Part shown: positions 35,388 through 43,449 of the stretch, in pieces
Numbering within the stretch: position 1 is the stretch's first letter
Layout of the letters: every line of letters starts with the position of its first letter
Notes under the pieces: model-generated
Database searches by the model: none
Seen by the model: only the letters and a program-made list of their open reading frames with translations
What the model was told of the DNA's origin: nothing
DNA from: Hyphomicrobiales bacterium
Lineage (GTDB): Bacteria > Pseudomonadota > Alphaproteobacteria > Rhizobiales > Xanthobacteraceae
DNA length: 43,571 nucleotides
NCBI GenBank assembly: GCA_021323775.1
Contig: JAJPKK010000095.1
Coordinates: 1 to 43,571 of the forward strand
Direction: 5' to 3'
Translations under genes and position numbers: made by a program

Positions 35388-36995
35388 ATGGTCGACACCG
35401 AGGTTCTCATCGTGGGTGCGGGCCCGGTCGGGCTCACCCTCGCGGTCGATCTCGGGTTGCGCGGCGTGCGCTGTACGCTTGTCGAGCAGAAGGAAGCGCC
35501 GCAGTTCCTTCCTAAGATGGAGCGGTGCAATGCCCGCACCATGGAAATCTTCCGCCGCATGGGGCTCGCGGACCGCATCCGCGCCGCCGGCCTGCCGGCC
35601 CACTGCCCCATGGATGTCTTCATCGTCACCTCGATCCTCGAACCGCCGCTTCTTCACCTGCCGTATCCCTCGGTCGCGGAGGCCAGGAAGACGATTGCGG
35701 CTTCGACCGATGCGTCGCTGCCGCTTGAGCCCTACCAGCTCATTTCCCAATACACGCTGGAGCCATTGCTGAAGTCCTTCGCGGAGACGCTTCCGAGCGT
35801 GACGGTGCGCTACGGGACCGAGTTTCTGGACTTTGTCGAAAATCCGGGCAGCGTGACGGCGCGGCTGCGCAGCGGCAGCCGCACCGCGGAGCTTACGGCG
35901 CTCTTTCTCGCGGGCTGCGATGGCGGCTCAAGTCCGATCCGCAAGCAGCTCGGCATCGCCCTTAGGGGCGAGGCCAACATTCTCGAACTGCGCCAGGCGC
36001 TCTATCGCTGCGATGGTCTCTATGAGCGCATCCCGATCGGCAAGGGCCGTCATTACCATGTCGCCGACGCCCAGCATACGTTTCTGATCCTGCAAGATTC
36101 GACGCGGCACTTCACGTTGCACGCGGTCGTGGAGCAGGACTCCGACATGGTGGCGCAGTTTGCCAAGACCATCGCGATGCCGCTGCCGTTCGAGATGATC
36201 AATTGCGGCGTGTGGCGGCAGAACCTCCTGATCGCCGATCGCTACGGCAGCGGCTCACGCGTGTTCCTCGCCGGCGATGCCGTGCACCTTGTGATTCCGA
36301 CCGGCGGGCTCGGCATGAACACAGGCTGCGGCGACGCCATCGATCTGTCATGGAAACTCGCCGCCACGATCGCCGGCTGGGGCGGGCCCAACCTGCTCAG
36401 GTCCTATGAGATCGAGCGCCGCCAGGTCGGAGAACGCAATGTCGCGGCGGCGCGCTTTGCCGCAGCGGGGCGGCGCAAATGGCGCTCGATGTGGCGTCCC
36501 AATATCTGCGATGACACGCCGGAGGGCGCTGAGGCCCGCGCCAACCTCGCCCGCATCGCCAACGTCGAACAGCGCAAATCCAACGAGATGGTGGGCGCCG
36601 AGCTGGGCTACCGCTACATCGGGTCGCCGCTGATTGCCGCAGAGGCGGGCGAAGGACCGGACCACAACTTCATTGACTACGTGCCCAGTACTTATCCGGG
36701 CGTGCGGCTGCCGCATGTCTGGCTCGAAGACGGAACGGCGGTGCAGGACCGGATCGGCTATGGCCACGGCTACGCGTTGTTGCGTTTCGCCGGCAGCGGC
36801 GACGTCCGGGCTCTCGGCCGCGCTTTCGCGGCCTACGGTGCGCCCTATGCTGTCCTCGACCTGCCGGACCAGCGCGCCCGCGACGTTTACGGCTGCGATC
36901 TCATTCTCGTGCGTCCCGACCTGCATGTGGTGTGGCGCGGCAACGCGTTGCCCGAGGACCCGGCGAGACTGGCCGCGCTGGCGACGGGGCATTGA
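35388..36995 (+). CDS. FAD-dependent aromatic hydroxylase (class A flavoprotein monooxygenase)
   Basis: 535 residues with GGAGG 8 nt before the ATG. The FAD fold is VGAGPVGLTLAVDLGLRG (9-26). The PHBH-type motif G296-D-A-V-H300 with LVIPTGGLGMNTGCGDAIDLSWKLA is complete. The length matches the 3-(3-hydroxyphenyl)propionate / resorcinol / phenol-hydroxylase-like group with a C-terminal thioredoxin-like domain (about residues 440-535), where LDLPDQRARDVYGCDLILVRPDLHVVWRG fits. It hydroxylates a phenol-type ring using NAD(P)H and oxygen. It is divergent from the UbiD gene across about 270 bp, presumably with shared control. Confidence 0.92.
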   Translation: MVDTEVLIVGAGPVGLTLAVDLGLRGVRCTLVEQKEAPQFLPKMERCNARTMEIFRRMGLADRIRAAGLPAHCPMDVFIVTSILEPPLLHLPYPSVAEARKTIAASTDASLPLEPYQLISQYTLEPLLKSFAETLPSVTVRYGTEFLDFVENPGSVTARLRSGSRTAELTALFLAGCDGGSSPIRKQLGIALRGEANILELRQALYRCDGLYERIPIGKGRHYHVADAQHTFLILQDSTRHFTLHAVVEQDSDMVAQFAKTIAMPLPFEMINCGVWRQNLLIADRYGSGSRVFLAGDAVHLVIPTGGLGMNTGCGDAIDLSWKLAATIAGWGGPNLLRSYEIERRQVGERNVAAARFAAAGRRKWRSMWRPNICDDTPEGAEARANLARIANVEQRKSNEMVGAELGYRYIGSPLIAAEAGEGPDHNFIDYVPSTYPGVRLPHVWLEDGTAVQDRIGYGHGYALLRFAGSGDVRALGRAFAAYGAPYAVLDLPDQRARDVYGCDLILVRPDLHVVWRGNALPEDPARLAALATGH

Positions 36996-37003
36996 GTTTC
37001 GTA

Positions 37004-37220
37004 GGGTGGGTTGAGCGCAGCGAAACCCGCCATCCGCGGATCCTCGGGGCACAGCCCTGATGGGTTTCGCTATCGCTCAACCCATCCTGCGGTCCTGCAG
37101 CCCGGATTGAGCCACCGGGTTCCAGCCTTCGGCCGGCCCGATGATAAACTCCGCGAAATCGGCGACTCCCAATTAACAGGCAATACTGCTCCCGGGTTTC
37201 TCAGGCGCTCAATCCGGGCT
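37004..37220. repeat. Two REP-type inverted repeats downstream of FAD hydroxylase
   Basis: The first stem pairs 37004-37033 (GGGTGGGTTGAGCGCAGCG start) with 37059-37087, which ends CGCTCAACCCATCC. The second pairs 37099-37122 (CAGCCCGGATTGAGCC start) with 37191-37220, which ends CAATCCGGGCT. The second is the same family as 2151-2236. The pair sits between a rightward and a leftward gene end, where it can act as a two-way terminator. Confidence 0.75.
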
Positions 37221-37249
37221 ACGCACTGTGCCAGTAGAGAGGGCTCCCT

Positions 37250-37267
37250 CTCCCCGCAAGCGGGGAG
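37250..37267. repeat. Short perfect palindrome (CTCCCCGC-AA-GCGGGGAG)
   Basis: An 8-bp perfect stem with a 2-nt centre, lying just before the stop of the ABM gene at 37284. It is the cleanest intergenic copy of the CCCC-GCAAGC-GGGG element that is also found in frame in other genes. Confidence 0.75.
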
Positions 37268-37283
37268 AAGGGGGCAGGTCGCC

Positions 37284-38066
37284 TCACAGCGCCTTGTACC
37301 GGCGCTGGTCGTAGAGATTGGCCCGTCTGACGCGCCCATCCTGGGCAGTGGCGGCGCGGAATTCCAGCGTATGGGCGGCGGTTTCATGGGCATCGAAGGC
37401 TTTCGCGTCCTTCCACGCGGCGACCACCTCATAGTGATTGATGCGCGGCGGCGGCATCCGGTAGATGTCATAACGGAGCGCGCCCGCCTCCTTCTGGCTC
37501 GCCTCGGCCAGCGCCTTTACGAGCGGCCCCGCGGCGGCGGCCACGGCGGGGTCGCCGCCCATGAAATCCACGTGCTCCACCATGTAGAGCGCGCCGGGCT
37601 CGATGCGCTGCGCCGGCAAATTGGCGAAGGGCTGCAGCATCTTGCGATCCGGCGGACTGTTGCGGATCGGCTTGAGTGCGCCTTCGAATGCTGCCTTGGC
37701 GGTGCCCTTGTCGTGGGCATCGAAGGCGGCGCGGTCTCGCCAGCCCTCCATGATGACAAAGCGGTTCGGCCGGTTCGTCTCCTGCAGGATCGTGAACTCC
37801 AGATTCGCGGCTTCCCGACGGCTTTCATCGCGATATTTCTTGATGAGTTCGACGCCCTGCGGCGCCGCGCCCGCGTCAACATCGAGATAAGTCACGGCAA
37901 AAACCGCGTCGCTGCCGCTCTGGGCGCGCACAGCCGGCGCGGCTGCAATGGCGGCTGCAACCATGAGGGAGCTTGCAGCAGAGCGCCCCCACCCTACTCT
38001 CCGCGGCTTGCGGCGGAGCGTACGGACGAGCGAATGCCTCGATGCCTCCGCTGAAATGGCTCGCAT
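37284..38066 (-). CDS. Exported protein with two ABM-like (antibiotic biosynthesis monooxygenase fold) domains, copy 1
   Basis: 260 residues with GGAGG before the ATG. A long signal region (Arg-rich, then SSLMVAAAIAAAPAVRAQ to about residue 49) is followed by two dimeric alpha/beta-barrel halves. Half one (52-150) has FAVTYLDVDAG, RFVIMEGWRDRAAFDAHDKG; half two (155-255) has YMVEHVDFMG, LRYDIYRMPPPRINHYEVVAAWKDAKAFDAHE. The F-V-x-x-E-x-W-x-D-x-x-A-F-D-A-H pattern is the ABM signature. Normal ABM proteins are about 100 residues, cytoplasmic and dimerise; here the dimer is fused and exported. The function is unknown; possibly it binds or oxidises a quinone-like or lipid-like molecule. The downstream neighbour is the repeat at 37250. 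Confidence 0.82.
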   Translation of the reverse strand: MRAISAEASRHSLVRTLRRKPRRVGWGRSAASSLMVAAAIAAAPAVRAQSGSDAVFAVTYLDVDAGAAPQGVELIKKYRDESRREAANLEFTILQETNRPNRFVIMEGWRDRAAFDAHDKGTAKAAFEGALKPIRNSPPDRKMLQPFANLPAQRIEPGALYMVEHVDFMGGDPAVAAAAGPLVKALAEASQKEAGALRYDIYRMPPPRINHYEVVAAWKDAKAFDAHETAAHTLEFRAATAQDGRVRRANLYDQRRYKAL

Positions 38067-38087
38067 GGCGATGTCCTCCGGGCGGTC

Positions 38088-38843
38088 TCAGTTGATTGGC
38101 AGGTAGAGCCGATCGTCGAACGGCGAGCCAAGCAGCGGCCCCACGGTGTCGCGAAACCGGCGCGCATCGGCGGAACTCTCATAGGCATCAAACGCCCTGC
38201 GGTCGCGCCAGGCGGCGAGGAACGTGGTGTGGCTCTGCGGCGGCTTGACCGATTTCACCACGTCGTAGCGCAGGTTGCCTTCGCCTTTGCGCGCGGCCTC
38301 CGCGACTGCTTTCGCGGCCGCCAAGGTCGGCTCGATGCCGGGCGGAAACACGTCGAGATGCAATTGCATGTAGATGGTGTCCGGCCCTGCTGCCGGCTGT
38401 GACGGCCCGACCGCGATCGCCTGGTACTCCCGGCGATCGTAGGGAGCGCCGGCAATGGGCTTGAGCTGGTCGCGCAGCGCGACCGTGTGGGGCGCCTTTT
38501 CGTTGGCCTCGTAAGCCGACTGGTCCTTCCAGCTTTCATAGATCACAAAGCGATTGGGCCAGTCCAACTCCTGGAGGAGCGTAACCCCCATGTTGCCAGG
38601 CTGCTTGAGCGCAGCGTCGCGATATTGGCGGAGCAGCGCCACACCTTGTGCCGCAGCGCTCGGCGCGACGTCGAGCGCGGTCACGCCATAGACGGCGTCG
38701 CCGGTCACCTGGGCTCGGGCTGGCGAATGGGTCGCGGCTGCGAGCAGGAAGGCGGCAAGGGAGGACGCCAAAATGCGCAAGACCACGAGGCGCCGAACGA
38801 CGGCATCGAGCGGCGCTTGAGGCCGCTTGCGAGCAGCAATCAT
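38088..38843 (-). CDS. Exported protein with two ABM-like domains, copy 2
   Basis: 251 residues from ATG 38843 (GGAGG at a good distance; the frame is open to 38909). The signal is RILASSLAAFLLAAATHSPARAQ, ending near residue 43. Half one has YGVTALDVAPSAAAQGVALLRQYRD and RFVIYESWKDQSAYEANE. Half two has IYMQLHLDVFPPG and HTTFLAAWRDRRAFDAYESS. It is homologous to copy 1 along its length and lies only 21 nt upstream of it on the same strand: a tandem duplication, probably one operon. The reaction is unknown. The DAH of the ABM signature is AYEA/DAYE here, so a classic ABM His is missing in both halves. Confidence 0.82.
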   Translation of the reverse strand: MIAARKRPQAPLDAVVRRLVVLRILASSLAAFLLAAATHSPARAQVTGDAVYGVTALDVAPSAAAQGVALLRQYRDAALKQPGNMGVTLLQELDWPNRFVIYESWKDQSAYEANEKAPHTVALRDQLKPIAGAPYDRREYQAIAVGPSQPAAGPDTIYMQLHLDVFPPGIEPTLAAAKAVAEAARKGEGNLRYDVVKSVKPPQSHTTFLAAWRDRRAFDAYESSADARRFRDTVGPLLGSPFDDRLYLPIN

Positions 38844-39197
38844 GGTGTTTCCTCCAGCCGCCGTCCGCCCGCTGCGCAAAGTTCTCCGACGCTTCCGCTT
38901 CGCGGGCAACTTTGGCTAGATTACGCGAACGAACGTGCGCTGGATAGAGGTGGCGTTGCCTGCGATAACGTCAGCGGTTTTCGATCGGGTCGAATCACAG
39001 CACCGGCGTCAGCGCCAGACTTGTCCTGGCGACCCTGGATGTTAAGGCAGACGGCAAGAATAAGCGAGGTGGCCGGGACAAGCTCAGGGGCAAGCCCGGC
39101 CACGACCGGGCGACGCCAAAGCGCTCGCCCTGATCGGAGTCCGCCGCAATTTCCGGTATCGCAGACTCAATTTGGCAATCAAACTGGAGGGACAAGA
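38844..39197. other. Divergent gene-free region with one palindromic repeat
   Basis: About 354 bases between the ABM pair (leftward) and the epoxide-hydrolase-like gene (rightward). It contains GTGGCCGGG (39069-39077) / CCCGGCCAC (39095-39103), a perfect 9-bp stem of the intergenic repeat family. Promoters for both directions should lie here but are not clear. Confidence 0.55.
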
Positions 39198-40526
39198 ATG
39201 ACCGCGCATCCGACACCTGACTGCAAAGAGAATGCCAAAGACTCAGGCGTATCGCGCCGCGTCTTCATTGCGGCGTCGGCGGCGGCAGGTCTTGCGCTCT
39301 CGAAAAGCGCCGCGCGCGGCGCCATCGTGCGCACCGATCTCGCGAGCCTTCCGCCCTATGGCAACGGCACGCTGCCCGCAGGCATTCGCTCCCGCACTGT
39401 GGCGAACGTCAACGGCTTGACGGTGCATATGCTGGAGGCCGGGTTTGACGAGCCCGGCCGACCCGCCGTGCTGCTGCTGCACGGTTTCCCGGAACTCGCC
39501 TACAGCTGGCGCAAGGTGATGCTGCCGCTGGCCGCAGCCGGTTATCACGTGATCGCGCCCGACCAGCGCGGCTACGGCCGCACCCTCGGCTGGGACGATT
39601 CCTACGACGCCGATCCGGACCCGTTTCGCACGCTCAACATGGTTCGGGACGCCATCGCTCTTGTCTATGCGCTCGGCTACAGGCAGGTGGCCGCCGTCGC
39701 CGGGCATGATGCCGGCGCGCCGGTCGCCGCGTGGTCAGCCCTTATTCGGCCCGACATCTTCCGCTCGCTGGCGCTCATGAGTTCGCCCTTCGCCGGTGCG
39801 CCGAGCCTGCCGTTCAACACCGCAAACGGCGCCGCCCCGCCGCGCCCGGCGCCAACCGACGACGAACTCGATGCCGAACTGGCAAAACTCGATCGTCCGC
39901 GCAAGTATTACCAGAATTATCAGCGCACCCGCGGCGCCAACGACAACATGCTGCATGCCCCGCAGGGCCTGCATGCCTTCCTGCGCGCCTATTACCACTA
40001 CAAGAGCGCTGACTGGAAGGGCAACAAGCCGTTTCCGCTCAAGGCGCGCACCGCCGAGGAAATGGCGAAGATCCCCACCTACTACGTGATGGACAAGGAC
40101 AAGGGAATGGCCGAGACGGTGGCGGCTGAGATGCCGTCCGCCGCGGAAATTGCAGCGTGCAAGTGGCTGACCGAGGCCGAGCTTGATGTCTACGTGACCG
40201 AATACAGCCGGACCGGCTTTACCGGGGCCCTGCAAGGCTATCGGGTCCGGCGCGGCAGCGACCCCAAGACCATTGCGGAGCTGCAGACCTTCTCGGGCCG
40301 CACCATCGACGTGCCGTCGATCTTCATTGCCGGAAAGAGCGACTGGGGCGTGTATCAGACGCCGGGCGCTGCGGAAACAATGCAGCGCAGCGCCTGCACC
40401 CGGATGGTCGGCTTCCATCTGCTGGATGGCGCCGGACACTGGGTTCAGCAGGAACAGCCCGAGCAGGTGCGCGAACTGCTCATCGCATTCCTCCGGGATC
40501 AGCAGGGGCGGTCAGTGAAGCCCTGA
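39198..40526 (+). CDS. Tat-exported epoxide-hydrolase-like alpha/beta hydrolase
   Basis: 442 residues from ATG 39198 (GGAGG upstream). The signal is twin-arginine (SGVSR20-R21-VFIAASAAAGLALSK). The mature enzyme shows the oxyanion turn H95-G-F-P-E, the nucleophile elbow G-H-D171-A-G with Asp, typical of epoxide hydrolases and haloalkane dehalogenases, and the C-terminal His H414 in GAGHWVQQEQP. DQRGYGRT also fits the family. A lid (about 215-330) is rich in Tyr (YYQNYQRT, AYYHYKSAD), possible epoxide-opening tyrosines. The exported location is unusual for the family. It may act on an epoxide made by nearby monooxygenases; that is inference. Confidence 0.92.
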   Translation: MTAHPTPDCKENAKDSGVSRRVFIAASAAAGLALSKSAARGAIVRTDLASLPPYGNGTLPAGIRSRTVANVNGLTVHMLEAGFDEPGRPAVLLLHGFPELAYSWRKVMLPLAAAGYHVIAPDQRGYGRTLGWDDSYDADPDPFRTLNMVRDAIALVYALGYRQVAAVAGHDAGAPVAAWSALIRPDIFRSLALMSSPFAGAPSLPFNTANGAAPPRPAPTDDELDAELAKLDRPRKYYQNYQRTRGANDNMLHAPQGLHAFLRAYYHYKSADWKGNKPFPLKARTAEEMAKIPTYYVMDKDKGMAETVAAEMPSAAEIAACKWLTEAELDVYVTEYSRTGFTGALQGYRVRRGSDPKTIAELQTFSGRTIDVPSIFIAGKSDWGVYQTPGAAETMQRSACTRMVGFHLLDGAGHWVQQEQPEQVRELLIAFLRDQQGRSVKP

Positions 40527-40562
40527 GGGTCGGCGCCGCAGGATAGGTTGCGCTAGAGTGGA

Positions 40563-40720
40563 CAACGCGCCGGTGCAGTGGCTCGCCAGTCGGGCGCAAG
40601 CTTTGCCGGCGCGTTGCCCACGGTCCGCCCTTCCCGCGGTTAGCCGCGGACAGCGTGGGCAAAATCGCCCGCCACGCCGGCGGCACAAGAGGCACTCCGC
40701 CACAGGGCGATTTTGCCCAC
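40563..40720. terminator. Two nested inverted repeats between convergent genes, likely two-way terminator
   Basis: CAACGCGCCGG (40563-40573) pairs with CCGGCGCGTTG (40606-40616), a perfect 11-bp stem. GTGGGCAAAATCGCCC (40655-40670) pairs with GGGCGATTTTGCCCAC (40705-40720), a perfect 16-bp stem with 34-nt spacer. They lie between the stop of the epoxide-hydrolase-like gene and the stop of the membrane protein gene. The second is a repeat type I associate with Bradyrhizobium and Rhodopseudomonas relatives. Confidence 0.7.
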
Positions 40721-40729
40721 CCTGAGCGA

Positions 40730-42571
40730 TCATCGCGTGGATTTGCCGGCGTCGGCGATCTGTGCGCTCTCGATGCGATAAAGCACGAACTTGTCGCCGG
40801 TGAAAACCGGAGTAAGGCGCGCCGGATCGGGATTCTCATAACGGGCGTCGGTGAAGAGCACGTAGAGGTAATCGTAATCCGTAGTCCACCGCTGCCAATA
40901 ATCGTTTCCGGTCGCATCCTGGTTGGCCACGCGCAGCAGGTTTTCGATCGTCGGCGGTGTGCCATCGTGCGTGTCGACGCGGTCGCGATAATCGGCGCGG
41001 ACGTGCAGAATCTGCTTGCCCACCACGGTAAACACCGTCGTCACCAGGGCGGACCGCTCGATGACGGCGAGGCAGGCGGCGTGAACAAGGCCGAGATTGA
41101 GCACATTGTCGCCGCCGTCAGGGTCCGCGTAAGCCACCATGACTTTGGCGCCGCGATCAATCTGCGCGACCGACTCGCGAAACGCGGCCTCACCAGGCGA
41201 CAGCGCAGCCCACACGGTCTGAACTTCCAGCACGCGAACAGCCAGAAGCAGGAATAGAACCGCAGCCACGCCCTGCCGGACGCGGGCAGGGCGCACGCCG
41301 AGGCGATGAAGATCAAGGCGGCGAAGATCAAGCTGCGCGCCGGCGATCACCATGAAGGCAAGCGCGATCGGCAGCCGCACATCCGCCATGTAGGTATCGA
41401 AGGCGACGCGCGGCAACGCCGCATACACGACGGCGCCGACGACGAGCAGCACCAATCCGAAGGGGTGGATCCTCAGCGCACGGTGGTAAAGGGCAAAGCC
41501 CGCGCCGGTCGCCATGAGCGCCGCAAGCAGCGCGGCCACCGCGCCGGAATAGACATTGATGACATCGAGCAGACCGTCGACCTTGCCGGCCCACTCCCAA
41601 CTGATGTCGCTGCGCAGTCCCCAGGTCGGACTCATCATCAGCAGCGGCAGCACCGGCAGGAACGGAAGGCCGGTCGCAACGAAATCGATCAGTCGTGCCG
41701 CCCCCCTCCCTGCCCCCGCTCGCTTGCAAGAGGGGGTAGGCAGGAGACTCCGGTTCCGGCCGCCATTCGCGCCCCCCGCCCACAGCCGGCGCAGCTCGAA
41801 CGCCAGCAAGCCAAGCCCGTAGATGCCGAGCGCATACAAGTGGCAGAAAAACAAGGCGGCGACGAACGCGGCGGAGACGGTCAACCGCGATAGCAAATGG
41901 CGCTCGCGCAACGCGATCCACGCCACCAGAGCCCACAGCGAAAGCCCGATGCCGGTCACATAGTTCATTGTGCCGACGAGAAACACGTAATTGTAGAGCA
42001 GCGGAAACGCCGCCAGCGGCAGCACCGACCAACGCCCATGGAGCTGCCGATTAAGCGCGAACGTGCCCGACAGGATGAGCACGAAGCTCGCGATCATATA
42101 TGCCTGCCCCGCCGTGTAGATGCTCATGATCCGCACCAGCACAGGCAGGATCATATCCATCATCAGGTTGGGAATGACCTCCCAATTGACTTGATAAAAA
42201 CGCGCGAGGTCAGAATCGCTACCGATCGCGGCAATCACGTGCATGCGTGACAGATGATTGATGTAGTCCGAAATCGGCGGCAACGGATGAAGCAGAACCG
42301 GAACGGCCGAGATGAAGGCGAACACCACGAACAAGCCGGCAATCTGCCCGCTGGAGAAGTCGAGGATTTGTGATTCGCTGCCCCGATCGCATATGGCTGG
42401 CAGTTGCGGCCGCCGCGATGCCGAATCCGGTCTCAGCGTGCCGGTGTCGGCGGTATCAAAGGGATCGGCGCCGACGGTGCGGCCGTCAAAGGCGGCGGCG
42501 TCAAAGGTGCTGGCATTAAAGGTGCGGACCTTAAAGGTGCGGACACCAAAGGAATGCGCATAGTCGACCAT
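40730..42571 (-). CDS. Polytopic membrane protein of unknown function with repetitive N-terminus
   Basis: 613 residues if ATG 42571 is used; the frame is open to 42688. After a hydrophilic N-terminal 70 residues come about 11-12 membrane helices (first LFVVFAFISAVPVLLHPL), including PPISDYINHLSRMHVIAAIG, a short motif like the DYPNHLAR of integral glycosyltransferase-like proteins. A C-terminal soluble domain (about 460-613) has IDRGAKVMVAYADPDGGDN and YWQRWTTDYDYLYVLFTD. A polyisoprenyl-linked glycosyltransferase fold is a guess. In the N-terminus are five-residue repeats (FGVRT, FKVRT, FNAST, FDAAA, FDGRT). In the loop near residue 310, NGGRNRSLLPTPSCKRAGAGRG comes from a palindromic repeat in frame. 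Confidence 0.8.
   Translation of the reverse strand: MVDYAHSFGVRTFKVRTFNASTFDAAAFDGRTVGADPFDTADTGTLRPDSASRRPQLPAICDRGSESQILDFSSGQIAGLFVVFAFISAVPVLLHPLPPISDYINHLSRMHVIAAIGSDSDLARFYQVNWEVIPNLMMDMILPVLVRIMSIYTAGQAYMIASFVLILSGTFALNRQLHGRWSVLPLAAFPLLYNYVFLVGTMNYVTGIGLSLWALVAWIALRERHLLSRLTVSAAFVAALFFCHLYALGIYGLGLLAFELRRLWAGGANGGRNRSLLPTPSCKRAGAGRGAARLIDFVATGLPFLPVLPLLMMSPTWGLRSDISWEWAGKVDGLLDVINVYSGAVAALLAALMATGAGFALYHRALRIHPFGLVLLVVGAVVYAALPRVAFDTYMADVRLPIALAFMVIAGAQLDLRRLDLHRLGVRPARVRQGVAAVLFLLLAVRVLEVQTVWAALSPGEAAFRESVAQIDRGAKVMVAYADPDGGDNVLNLGLVHAACLAVIERSALVTTVFTVVGKQILHVRADYRDRVDTHDGTPPTIENLLRVANQDATGNDYWQRWTTDYDYLYVLFTDARYENPDPARLTPVFTGDKFVLYRIESAQIADAGKSTR
42449..42553. repeat. Seven-unit 15-bp tandem repeat inside membrane protein gene
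   Basis: Units start at 42449, 42464, 42479, 42494, 42509, 42524 and 42539, each 15 bp; consensus on plus strand GCGG(N)3TCAAAGGT with drift (unit 2 most diverged). On the minus (coding) strand they give T-F-x-x-x steps. On the plus strand they give A-x-x-K-G steps such as ADLKG and ADTKG. The length is a multiple of three, so copy changes keep frame on both strands. Confidence 0.85.
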
Positions 42572-43374
42572 TTGTCGCCGATATCCAATAGAGCGCACGC
42601 CCGCACCCCCTTTCGGGGTCAAGGAAAGGGCCGGACCGATTTTGAAGATTTCCCCCAGAACAACCGGCTGCATAACTGCCTGACTCAAGGTGAACGCAGG
42701 ATGAATGGCGCCGGCCGCGAGCGCTCTCTCACCAGCTTATAATCGCATTTTAAGGGGGCCGGCGATGTCCGCTTTGCAGCGGAATAAGGCAAAGCGGTTG
42801 CGTTCTGTGACCTTCGTTCAATAAGCGTCGGCCAGACGACTCAATTGGATGTCACTCTGACGTTGGGACGCAGAGTCGATCCCGCAGCAGTTCGAACGCA
42901 GGATCGTACTGCCGAGGCCAAAATGAGAGACAGGGAAATCGTGAGTTATTGCGGCCGGTCGCTGATCTTGGCGAGGCTGGCTTGGGCGCAGGCGCATTGC
43001 GCCAGCGGGATGGACATTGCGCCCGCAACAGCGGATCGTGATGTGATAATATCGTTTTGGGAGCTTGGCGCCAATGCAGCGCACGGGGCAATGCCTTCGC
43101 AACCGCAATGAGCGCTCCCGGGCCGAGGCCGAATGCCATCGCGGCGAAGTTTCCCCATTTTCTGGCGCGGGACGGCGCCGAAGAGTTCAAATCGCGTTTT
43201 GCGCGCTGTTGACAGGACAGGTAGATAACGCCGCGCTTTCCACGGCGGCAACCGCCGCCGGCGTTGTGCGATTGAGGTTGCGGGATGAGATCGAGAGGTC
43301 ACGCGCACGAGCGGCGAAACGAAGATTGCGGCAATTGATCTGTCCCGTTTGCGCAAGTATGGTCCAGCCCGCTT
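42572..43374. other. Gene-free stretch before tRNA-Gln
   Basis: About 800 bases. The left part (42572-42688) is still an open frame of the membrane protein and holds a palindrome ACCCC-CTTTC-GGGGT near 42605. The rest has only short frames with no recognisable features; the longest (42845-43111, 88 codons) shows no family motif and no ribosome site. A TTGACA at 43209 has no matched -10 box. I see no gene. Confidence 0.5.
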
Positions 43375-43449
43375 TGGGGCGTAGCCAAGTGGTAAGGCAG
43401 CGGATTTTGATTCCGCCATTCGGAGGTTCGAATCCTCCCGCCCCAGCCA
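43375..43449 (+). tRNA. trnQ: tRNA-Gln (anticodon UUG)
   Basis: 75 nt with encoded CCA (43447-43449). The acceptor arm TGGGGCG pairs with CGCCCCA. The D-loop is AGCCAAGTGGTAAGGC, the anticodon stem GCGGA/TCCGC encloses loop TTTTGAT with anticodon TTG, and the T arm is GGAGGTTCGAATCCTCC. All stems are complete. Confidence 0.97.

Noticed and set aside
42449-42553. CRISPR array
   Set aside because: Units are contiguous 15-bp repeats without spacers.
42404-42742. Rightward 112-codon frame with ADLKG-type repeats
   Set aside because: Opposite the membrane protein gene and only seven repeats long; kept as a finding about the tandem repeat, not as a gene.
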